The notes under the pieces were generated by a model, which saw only the letters and a program-made list of their open reading frames with translations, searched no databases and was not told the DNA's origin. Shown piece after piece: positions 1-5,437 of a stretch of 5,437 nucleotides of DNA (position 1 is its first letter; every line of letters starts with the position of its first letter). Source of the DNA: Clostridia bacterium (GTDB taxonomy: Bacteria; Bacillota_A; Clostridia; UBA1212); NCBI GenBank assembly GCA_017464985.1, contig JAFTXL010000046.1:1-5437 (forward strand), given 5' to 3'. Position numbers and translations under genes: made by a program.

Positions 1-1
1 A

Positions 2-1696
2 AGCATAACCGTATTCGGAAAGCCCCGTCTCGGATTTCTTGTAATGAGCGGTAATATGGATTCAATGGTAAACCATTACACCGTCGCAAAGAAGCGGCGC
101 AAAAACGATGCATATACTCCGGGCGGCATAATCGGCAAAAGGCCGGATTATGCCGCTGTAGTTTATTGTAACCTTATACGGAGAACATACAAAAATGTCC
201 CGGTAATTTTAGGAGGTGTTGAAGCAAGTCTCAGAAGACTTGCGCACTATGACTACTGGTCAGACAAAATAAAACACTCTATTCTTCTTGATTCGCAGGC
301 AGACCTTGTGATATACGGAATGGGAGAAAAAAGTATTTTGGACATTGCCGACGCTCTCGATTCCGACATTTCGGTTAAAGATATTACATTTATACCGGGT
401 ACTGTATATAAAACAAAATCACTTGAAAATGTATACGACTGTATAGCTCTTCCGTCATTTGATAAGATTACTTCTGATAAAAAATCATTTGCCGAAAGTT
501 TTGCTATTCAGGAACAAAACACAGACCCGTTTACAGCCAAAAGATTAGTCGAAGAATATCCCGACGGTTTTTACATTGTACAGAATCCGCCGCAGATGCC
601 TCTTACCGAAAAGGAGATGGACAATGTATACGGTCTACCATATACATACAACGCGCATCCGTCATATGATTCAAAAGGCGGAGTGCCTGCTCTCAAAGAA
701 ATAAAGTTCAGCATCGCAAGCAACAGAGGCTGTTTCGGTTCGTGTAGCTTCTGTTCGATTGCTTTTCACCAGGGAAGAATTGTTCAGACAAGAAGTCACG
801 AATCAATTATCGCGGAAGCGGAAAGATTTACGCGTGAAAAAGATTTCAAAGGCTATATTCATGACGTTGGAGGTCCTACTGCAAATTTCAGACAGCCTGC
901 ATGCAAAAAGCAACTTACAAACGGCACCTGTAAAAATAAAAAGTGCCTATATCCCACTCCGTGCAAAAACATCAACGCAGACCACAGCGATTATGTGAAT
1001 CTGCTCAGAAAGCTGCGCAAATTAAACGGTATAAAAAAGGTATTTATACGTTCAGGCATTCGCTTTGATTACATGCTCACAGATAAAAACGACATATTTT
1101 TTAAAGAACTTATAAACCATCATATAAGCGGTCAGTTGCGTGTTGCACCCGAGCATGTTTCAGACAGAGTGTTGTCTCTCATGGGAAAGCCGTCAAATGA
1201 TATATATAAAGCGTTTTTAAAGAAATTTGATCGTTTAAATTCAGCAAGCGGAAAAAAACAGTATGTAATACCGTACCTTATGTCATCACATCCCGGCTCA
1301 ACTTTAAAAGACGCAATAATGCTTGCAGAATATATTAAAGAAACAGGCGGAAATCCGGAACAGGTGCAGGATTTTTATCCGACACCGTCAACTGCATCTA
1401 CATGTATGTACTATACGGGGTATGACCCACGTACAATGAAAAAGGTATATGTCGCAAAAAACCCGCATGAAAAAGCTATGCAGCGAGCACTTATACAGTT
1501 CAAATTGCCGGAAAATTATGATTTGGTAAATGAAGCACTTTTAATAGAAGGACGTCAGGACTTAATCGGGTTCGGCCCCAGATGTCTGATTCCGCCCAGA
1601 AAAATCAAAAAAAATGCTTCTTTGTCAAAACATGCGAAAAACAACCACACTGTTAAACGCAATACAAACAACAAACCTAAACGTCGTAGAAATTAA
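2..1696 (+). CDS. ygiQ: YgiQ-family (UPF0313) radical SAM protein, 5' end cut off by the window
   Basis: This is a predicted iron-sulphur enzyme of the radical SAM superfamily. The family is widespread but I know of no assigned substrate, so only the chemistry (reductive cleavage of S-adenosylmethionine) can be inferred. The reading frame is open to the left edge. The 14 residues before the first in-window Met (44) include KPRLGFLV, which belongs to the conserved N-terminal part, so 44 is not the true start; perhaps 60-80 residues are missing. Numbering from the Met at 44: a family block GGVEASLRR and HYDYWSD at about 57-74; the cluster-binding CxxxCxxC at Cys230, Cys234 and Cys237 within NRGCFGSCSFC; a second cysteine set at 287, 296, 301 and 307 followed by the family's DH..Y segment; RVAPEHVSD at 366-374; and QDFYPTPST at 442-450. 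The C-terminus is a lysine/arginine-rich tail (about 519-550), probably disordered. The last 20 bp overlap the convergent downstream gene. The family assignment is confident; the function is unknown. Confidence 0.93.
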   Translation, partial: SITVFGKPRLGFLVMSGNMDSMVNHYTVAKKRRKNDAYTPGGIIGKRPDYAAVVYCNLIRRTYKNVPVILGGVEASLRRLAHYDYWSDKIKHSILLDSQADLVIYGMGEKSILDIADALDSDISVKDITFIPGTVYKTKSLENVYDCIALPSFDKITSDKKSFAESFAIQEQNTDPFTAKRLVEEYPDGFYIVQNPPQMPLTEKEMDNVYGLPYTYNAHPSYDSKGGVPALKEIKFSIASNRGCFGSCSFCSIAFHQGRIVQTRSHESIIAEAERFTREKDFKGYIHDVGGPTANFRQPACKKQLTNGTCKNKKCLYPTPCKNINADHSDYVNLLRKLRKLNGIKKVFIRSGIRFDYMLTDKNDIFFKELINHHISGQLRVAPEHVSDRVLSLMGKPSNDIYKAFLKKFDRLNSASGKKQYVIPYLMSSHPGSTLKDAIMLAEYIKETGGNPEQVQDFYPTPSTASTCMYYTGYDPRTMKKVYVAKNPHEKAMQRALIQFKLPENYDLVNEALLIEGRQDLIGFGPRCLIPPRKIKKNASLSKHAKNNHTVKRNTNNKPKRRRN

Positions 1697-2198
1697 CAAC
1701 CATATCCATAGCTGCAATTTCTTTAAGTGTATCGCAGTAAACTTTTGTTTTAGTTTTATATCCGATAGGTTCTTTTATACCTTCAACAGCTCTTCTGACT
1801 GTTTCCAATATTTGTTTACTGTCTGTAAGTTTGTTTTTCAAAATAAATTCAAAGTATTTTTTTGAATCACATATGCGGTATGTTATACTAACTCTTTTTT
1901 TATCTTCGGAATTATAATTCACAATACCGTTCAAAGACAAAAACCAAAATTTCACTGGCACATCTGTTTTCTTTTTAGGATAAATGAAAAACGACCTTAT
2001 CGCATCATCCTCAGACAAACCAAGTACATGCTCTCCTTCATCTAAACGCCTTAAAAGTCTGTCTCCGGAAGCAATAAAAGCACACTGCCCCTCTGATACA
2101 ATAATCTTACTCTCCCATGTGACATATAATAAATCAAAATACCGTATAAACTTATTTGCATCTGCATGCCAACGTACAATCTGCGCAACATCTTCCAT
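1677..2198 (-). CDS. small SPFH/band-7-like protein, divergent
   Basis: A 173-aa protein with no signal peptide and no clear membrane segment. The N-terminal half resembles bacterial SPFH-domain proteins of the YdjI ('virion core protein'-like) type. It shows a VRW-like opening near residues 8-10, then SKIIVSEGQCAFI at 30-42, which fits the family pattern of a polar lead-in, V.EGQ.A, then a short turn. Next come GDRLLRRLDEGEH at 45-57 (family: G......PG.H), a beta-rich VPVKFWFLSLNG stretch at 80-91, and VSITYRICDSKKYFEFI at 103-119, matching the SPFH ITD...F segment. The family is usually much longer, with a C-terminal helix, zinc ribbon or similar; this copy stops after the core. An upstream in-frame ATG at 2213 exists, but GGGGGGAG at 2204-2211 lies 5 nt before the ATG at 2198, so I choose 2198. 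Its 3' end overlaps the end of ygiQ. The assignment rests on remembered family patterns and is moderate; the role is unknown. Confidence 0.6.
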   Translation of the reverse strand: MEDVAQIVRWHADANKFIRYFDLLYVTWESKIIVSEGQCAFIASGDRLLRRLDEGEHVLGLSEDDAIRSFFIYPKKKTDVPVKFWFLSLNGIVNYNSEDKKRVSITYRICDSKKYFEFILKNKLTDSKQILETVRRAVEGIKEPIGYKTKTKVYCDTLKEIAAMDMVVNFYDV

Positions 2199-2203
2199 GT
2201 TAT

Positions 2204-2211
2204 CTCCCCCC
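2204..2211 (-). promoter_or_regulatory. ribosome binding site of the SPFH-like gene (decides the start)
   Basis: The - strand reads GGGGGGAG, then ATAAC, then the ATG at 2198. The GGAG core lies 5 nt from that ATG. The alternative ATG at 2213 sits upstream of this element, and nothing purine-rich precedes it, so it would translate through the site. Confidence 0.75.
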
Positions 2212-2226
2212 ATATGTAATTTATTT

Positions 2227-2260
2227 ATTATATGTTAATACATTTCTATACTAAAGTCAA
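2227..2260 (-). promoter_or_regulatory. candidate sigma-A-type promoter for the SPFH-like gene
   Basis: On the - strand TTGACT (2260-2255) is followed after 17 nt by TAACAT (2237-2232); these match the -35 and -10 consensus at 5/6 and 4/6. A perfect TATAAT sits at 2232-2227 but is 22 nt from TTGACT, so it would need a weaker -35 (TTTAGT, 2255-2250). Either choice gives a start of transcription about 10-20 nt before the strong ribosome binding site. The surrounding 60 bases (2221-2280) are only about 18% GC. This is a pattern match only. Confidence 0.5.
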
Positions 2261-2276
2261 ATTAAACAGTTTGACT
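2255..2276. repeat. inverted repeat AGTCAAA-N8-TTTGACT, possible operator
   Basis: Perfect 7-bp arms (2255-2261 and 2270-2276) are separated by 8 nt. One arm contains the TTGACT hexamer proposed as the -35 of the SPFH-like gene. No T-run follows on either strand long enough to call it a terminator, so a protein-binding site for a dimeric repressor or activator is the better guess. The arms are AT-rich and short, so chance cannot be excluded. Confidence 0.4.
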
Positions 2277-2377
2277 AACACACAAGCCCAATCTCCACAG
2301 ACTTTTTGAGCTTTCCGCAGCGTGGTACGGCGCCGATCGGACACCGCATTTCGCACGTTTTCTATATACCTAATCCT
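2277..2377. other. GC-rich intergenic patch downstream of spoIIE, function unknown
   Basis: The 50 bases 2311-2360 are about 62% GC, against about 18% in the adjacent 2221-2280. The patch carries two overlapping perfect 8-bp palindromes, CGGCGCCG (2328-2335) and CCGATCGG (2333-2340). I find no convincing rho-independent terminator for spoIIE here, no recognised coding sequence and no known RNA family. It could be a remnant of a lost gene, a structured RNA segment or a protein-binding site. Confidence 0.35.
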
Positions 2378-4849
2378 TCACCCTTGCCAAACACGCGCTG
2401 CAACAACCGTCATGTCATCCTTTGCGATACCGTTCGAGCGCGCCAGCGCAATCTTCAAAATACCATCCGCAATCTGTTTTGGATTATTTGTATTCATATT
2501 CTCTATGTATCCGTAAAAATCAACAGTATTTTCTCCGCAATTGCGAAATGCCTCGGTTACACCGTCGGACATCAGAATCACAATATCACCGTTTTCAATT
2601 TTTTTATTTACTGTACGGCAGTTAAAAATTTCGCTGTATTCCTCTGCCATTCCCATCGGAAGTGACGGAAGCGCAACTGTTTCTACATGAATCCCGTGTT
2701 TAACAACAGACGGCACGGCACCTAACTTAATAAACGAAGCCTTGCCTTCGTACATATCAAAAAGGCACAAATCAACTGTGGCAGACATCATTTTTTCGCT
2801 TCCTGTTTCAAGCAGCGAGTTTATCATGGCTATTGCTGAAGATGAACTCAGTCCGCTCTCCATAAACAGCTCCAAAAGCTTTATAACAGCCCGGCTTTGC
2901 ACAGCGGCTTTTTCACCGGTTCCCATTCCATCACTTACGGCAATCATGTATATACCGTGTTCAAGCTCAATAAAAGAATGTGAATCGCCGCTGCACTTAT
3001 TGCCGTGAGCGCTGCACCCGGCAGCAGATACGGCGATTTTAAACGGCTCTGCCTCTGTGAAAACAACAGGACACCACGGAGAACTGCTATTTTTATGACA
3101 AAGAGAATTTTCTGTAGGAGGAACAAAACCGCATATTTCAGATGTAGCTTCAGTATTTATCACAAGAGGGACACCCACAGCCTGCGATATCAGCGGAAGA
3201 TACGATTTTATACATGCTTTGCGCATACCGCAGCTCCTTATATCCGCTGATATTTCCAAACGTCCGTATCTGTTTTTCGAAACAGTTACATTCTTGATTT
3301 TTAAATCATGTTCGGATATCTTTTTCATTATCGCACGCTCTGCTTTATTATCAAACGTAACACTCAAATCGACCTCATTTGCAAGGTTTTTAAGAATCTC
3401 CGACATACTCTCAAGCTGTGCCGGCAGCATTTTTTTTGTCTCCTCCATTCTTCTGCGCCACAGACAATCCATGCGCCAGACTTCAAATCCGTTTTTTATT
3501 TCTTCGATTACAGCCCCTATATTCGGACACACATTTGCAACCGCAGGAGGAATCTCTGACGGAAGTATTTTTCCCTTACACTCGAGAATACTTACAATCA
3601 CGCTGAAAGACTGATAACTTTTATAAAAATTGGTTTCCCAACAACTGCTGCAAAGCAGGCATCTTTTACATACTTTATCCGTCATGCGTTCTACTATCTG
3701 CATCATATCGTCGCAGCCTCCCACTGACGCTCCGTCAGTAAAATCACTGCATACAGATGACATTTCATGCAGAATTTCTGAAAACCCATTCAGCTTCCCT
3801 ACCGCGGTATTTCGCAGCTTTACGGCGTAATTGACTTTTACTGTAGGAATCTTTACACCGGAAAGCTGCGGCAGTTTTAAAAACTCTGTCATTCTCTCAG
3901 GAAGAACTACAAATGCGATAACTGCAAAACCAACCTCATAAAGATTTATTATAAGCTCCTTACTGCCTGAAAACAGTATGGCAAGTATGAGGTTTCCTAT
4001 TATAAATCCGGCACACACACCGAATTTTTTGTATTTATTAAATAATCCCGCCAAAAATCCACTGAATCCGTAAACGGCAATTATTGCGGCAGATATTTCA
4101 TTTCCAGATGCCGCTTTTGAGGCAGTGATGAGTATGCCTGAAATGACGCCGCAGGCTGCTCCTGTGCCAAGTCCTCCGCGATAACTGAATACCATCACAA
4201 TAACAGCGCACAGTATTCTCTTCAGAGATACCTCAAGGAAAACTATATCGGGAAGTCCCATAATGCTGATTGCAGCAACTATTGCGATACAAGCCATTTC
4301 TTCGTTTGACATAACTCTACGTCCTATATCGTCGGTAAAAATTATCAGAACATTACGAAAAACATAAAAGGCAGCAAATCCGATTATTGCCTGTAATAAA
4401 AGCACAAATATGTCGGAAAACTTTGCTGAAGACATCGCAATTGCCACAACCGACGCTCCGATTGAGCACACAAAATAAATAATTCCTGCCTTTACGGAAA
4501 AAGGCAGACGGGATTGCTTGCTGACTCCGCTTTTTATTTTCATTACCGAATAAAACATAAGCATAACAAGAACTGCTATAAGTACCTGCCACCATTGCAT
4601 AAGAGTTACCGAGCCGAGCAGTATGGCAATACCATACATCAAAGCATTCTCTTTTTTTAAATTACAATCCTCTGAAATAACTGCCGCCGCAAATGCCGCA
4701 GTTCCGAAAGGCATTATACCGCCGGGAAGCCACGCCCGTCCCATAAAGAACATAACAAAACACGTTATCAACGTTTTTTTATCAATATGTACCTCTTTTA
4801 ACGAAAATCTCACAGGCGATGATTCAGCCTGTACATTCTCTCTTTTCAT
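2378..4849 (-). CDS. spoIIE: stage II sporulation protein E, membrane-bound PP2C-type serine phosphatase
   Basis: SpoIIE dephosphorylates the anti-anti-sigma factor SpoIIAA, which frees sigma-F in the forespore; in Bacillus subtilis it also associates with FtsZ at the polar septum. This copy is 823 aa from the chosen ATG, close to the 827 aa of B. subtilis. Numbering from that ATG: a hydrophobic region at about 25-320 holds roughly ten membrane segments, including the conserved GRAWLPGGIMPFG near 37-49. A cytoplasmic linker follows, with Cys394, Cys397, Cys400 and Cys403 before WETNF, matching a cysteine-containing segment in B. subtilis. The PP2C domain spans about 600-823, with metal-binding aspartates visible in SGDS (Asp622), SDGMGTG (Asp640), MSDG (Asp762) and KDDMTV (Asp811/812). 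All catalytic motifs are present, so it should be active. A TTG at 4870 would add 7 residues, but AAAGGTGG at 4859-4866 lies 9 nt before the ATG at 4849, which supports the ATG. It ends directly after the phosphatase fold. Identification is very secure. Confidence 0.97.
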   Translation of the reverse strand: MKRENVQAESSPVRFSLKEVHIDKKTLITCFVMFFMGRAWLPGGIMPFGTAAFAAAVISEDCNLKKENALMYGIAILLGSVTLMQWWQVLIAVLVMLMFYSVMKIKSGVSKQSRLPFSVKAGIIYFVCSIGASVVAIAMSSAKFSDIFVLLLQAIIGFAAFYVFRNVLIIFTDDIGRRVMSNEEMACIAIVAAISIMGLPDIVFLEVSLKRILCAVIVMVFSYRGGLGTGAACGVISGILITASKAASGNEISAAIIAVYGFSGFLAGLFNKYKKFGVCAGFIIGNLILAILFSGSKELIINLYEVGFAVIAFVVLPERMTEFLKLPQLSGVKIPTVKVNYAVKLRNTAVGKLNGFSEILHEMSSVCSDFTDGASVGGCDDMMQIVERMTDKVCKRCLLCSSCWETNFYKSYQSFSVIVSILECKGKILPSEIPPAVANVCPNIGAVIEEIKNGFEVWRMDCLWRRRMEETKKMLPAQLESMSEILKNLANEVDLSVTFDNKAERAIMKKISEHDLKIKNVTVSKNRYGRLEISADIRSCGMRKACIKSYLPLISQAVGVPLVINTEATSEICGFVPPTENSLCHKNSSSPWCPVVFTEAEPFKIAVSAAGCSAHGNKCSGDSHSFIELEHGIYMIAVSDGMGTGEKAAVQSRAVIKLLELFMESGLSSSSAIAMINSLLETGSEKMMSATVDLCLFDMYEGKASFIKLGAVPSVVKHGIHVETVALPSLPMGMAEEYSEIFNCRTVNKKIENGDIVILMSDGVTEAFRNCGENTVDFYGYIENMNTNNPKQIADGILKIALARSNGIAKDDMTVVAARVWQG

Positions 4850-4858
4850 TTGTAAATC

Positions 4859-4866
4859 CCACCTTT
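4859..4866 (-). promoter_or_regulatory. ribosome binding site of spoIIE (decides the start)
   Basis: The - strand reads AAAGGTGG with 9 nt to the ATG at 4849, one mismatch from the ideal AAGGAGG. The longer TTG start at 4870 would place this site inside the coding region and would leave almost no leader after the proposed promoter. Confidence 0.7.
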
Positions 4867-4879
4867 TCAAATGAAATTT

Positions 4880-4908
4880 ACCATATGTGAACGTAGTATT
4901 TTGTCGAA
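4880..4908 (-). promoter_or_regulatory. probable spoIIE promoter with an exact Spo0A box
   Basis: The + strand carries TGTCGAA at 4902-4908, an exact match to the Spo0A-binding 0A box (TGNCGAA). Read on the - strand it is TTCGACA, and its TCGACA part (4907-4902) is also a 5/6 match to the -35 TTGACA. After 16 nt comes TATGGT (4885-4880; 4/6 to TATAAT). A second option, TAAATT at 4880-4875, has a 21-nt spacer like that of Spo0A-activated sigma-A promoters in Bacillus. In B. subtilis spoIIE is transcribed by sigma-A RNA polymerase activated by Spo0A~P, so a box overlapping the -35 fits the expected control. Only one exact box is seen. Confidence 0.65.
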
Positions 4909-4919
4909 TTAAGGAGAAT

Positions 4920-4962
4920 AAAAAAGAGCCGCCTCAATTTTTTAGTTTGAGACAACTCTTTT
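4920..4962 (-). terminator. rho-independent terminator of pnp
   Basis: Read on the - strand, the 12-nt arm 4958-4947 pairs with 4937-4926 around a 9-nt loop. Nine pairs are Watson-Crick and three are G-U wobbles. Four further A-U pairs at the base can extend the stem to 16 bp, and a run of six U (4925-4920) follows. On the + strand the same three positions become C-A mismatches, so the hairpin is weaker in that direction. It lies about 35 nt after the pnp stop and separates pnp from the spoIIE promoter. Confidence 0.85.
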
Positions 4963-4996
4963 CATAACCTAAGCGGTAAAATCATTTATCTTTCAA

Positions 4997-5437
4997 TTAA
5001 ACATCTTTAATTGACAAATCAATTCTGCCCATCTTGTCGTATCCGATGAACTTAACCTTAACGACATCTCCCTCTGATACAACTTCTTCAACAGTTTCAA
5101 CGCGACGGTTAGCAAGCTTTGAAATGTGAACGAGTCCTTCCTGACCGGGGAGGAATTCAACGAATGCTCCGAACTGGAGAATCTTTGTAACCTTACCCTC
5201 GAATACTTCGCCTACTTCAAGGTTTCCTGTGATGCCGTCGATAATCTTCATAGCTCTTTCTGCAGCAGAAGCATCTACGCAAGCGATGTAGATAGTACCG
5301 TCTTCGTTGATATCAATCTTAACACCTGTTTCTTCGATAATGCGGTTGATTGTCTTTCCGCCGCTTCCGATTACGTCACGAATCTTATCTACAGGAATCT
5401 TCATGCTGAAAATCTTGGGTGCGTACTTTGAAACCTC
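4997..5437 (-). CDS. pnp: polynucleotide phosphorylase, C-terminal part (KH and S1 domains), 5' end outside the window
   Basis: PNPase is a 3'-to-5' phosphorolytic exoribonuclease that trims mRNA and works as a trimer in the cytoplasm. Only the last 146 residues are visible. The frame is open to the right edge and begins [12 protein letters not shown], the conserved junction after the second catalytic RNase PH domain; the Met at 5404 is therefore internal. Next is the KH RNA-binding domain with the GSGGKTIN loop ([15 protein letters not shown]), ending near the [12 protein letters not shown] helix. The S1 RNA-binding domain follows: [20 protein letters not shown], then [27 protein letters not shown] and [10 protein letters not shown]. 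The protein stops almost directly after the S1 fold with only a very short tail. The gene ends at its own terminator, so it is probably not co-transcribed with spoIIE. Confidence 0.97.
   Translation of the reverse strand, partial: EVSKYAPKIFSMKIPVDKIRDVIGSGGKTINRIIEETGVKIDINEDGTIYIACVDASAAERAMKIIDGITGNLEVGEVFEGKVTKILQFGAFVEFLPGQEGLVHISKLANRRVETVEEVVSEGDVVKVKFIGYDKMGRIDLSIKDV

Noticed and set aside
759..998. A 79-codon second frame inside ygiQ
   Set aside because: It overlaps the radical SAM cysteine region of a strongly conserved gene and shows no independent coding signal.
2255..2276. Reading the inverted repeat as the spoIIE terminator
   Set aside because: The stem is short and AT-rich and is followed on the - strand by TTAG rather than a run of T.
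2275..2349. A 24-codon - strand reading frame (starts MRCPIGAVPRC) with three cysteines inside the GC-rich patch
   Set aside because: No ribosome binding site precedes its ATG, it is very short, and I recognise no family; two other frames are also open here by chance.
2306..2665. A 119-codon + strand reading frame starting in the intergenic gap
   Set aside because: Most of it is antisense to the spoIIE phosphatase domain, it has no clear ribosome binding site, and the composition looks like a shadow frame.
4850..4870. TTG start giving SpoIIE seven extra residues
   Set aside because: The good ribosome binding site lies between the TTG and the ATG at 4849, and the proposed transcription start would be almost on top of the TTG.
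5126..5431. A 101-codon + strand frame opposite pnp
   Set aside because: It is antisense to the conserved KH and S1 domains, with no ribosome binding site or recognisable product.

Overview
The window looks like a piece of a spore-forming Bacillota chromosome, most likely class Clostridia. It has moderately low GC (roughly 40% by eye), strong purine-rich ribosome binding sites, and a full-length spoIIE, a gene confined to endospore formers. Genus cannot be named from the sequence. No phage, insertion sequence, CRISPR array, tRNA or rRNA is visible.

Layout, left to right. (1) Positions 2-1696, + strand: a YgiQ-family (UPF0313) radical SAM protein whose 5' end lies outside the window. (2) Positions 1677-2198, - strand: a small 173-aa protein that I read as a divergent, single-module SPFH/band-7-like protein. 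It converges on ygiQ and the two 3' ends share 20 bp. (3) Positions 2199-2377: an intergenic gap. One half is very AT-rich, with promoter-like hexamers and an inverted repeat. The other half is an unexplained GC-rich patch with overlapping palindromes. (4) Positions 2378-4849, - strand: complete spoIIE, the membrane-anchored PP2C-type phosphatase that activates the forespore sigma factor sigma-F. (5) Positions 4850-4996: an intergenic gap with the spoIIE ribosome binding site, a probable promoter with an exact Spo0A box (TGTCGAA), and a rho-independent terminator whose stem is intact only when read on the - strand. (6) Positions 4997-5437, - strand: the 3' end of pnp (polynucleotide phosphorylase; end of the catalytic core, KH and S1 domains), running off the right edge.

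How the parts relate: pnp is a housekeeping RNA-decay gene that ends at its own terminator. spoIIE then appears to be a separate transcription unit switched on at the start of sporulation, which fits the Spo0A box in its promoter. The SPFH-like gene has its own promoter-like region and strong ribosome binding site. Nothing links ygiQ functionally to the others. I see no convincing new multi-gene system. The items most worth a second look are the small SPFH-like gene, the GC-rich patch and inverted repeat upstream of it, and the Spo0A-box promoter.
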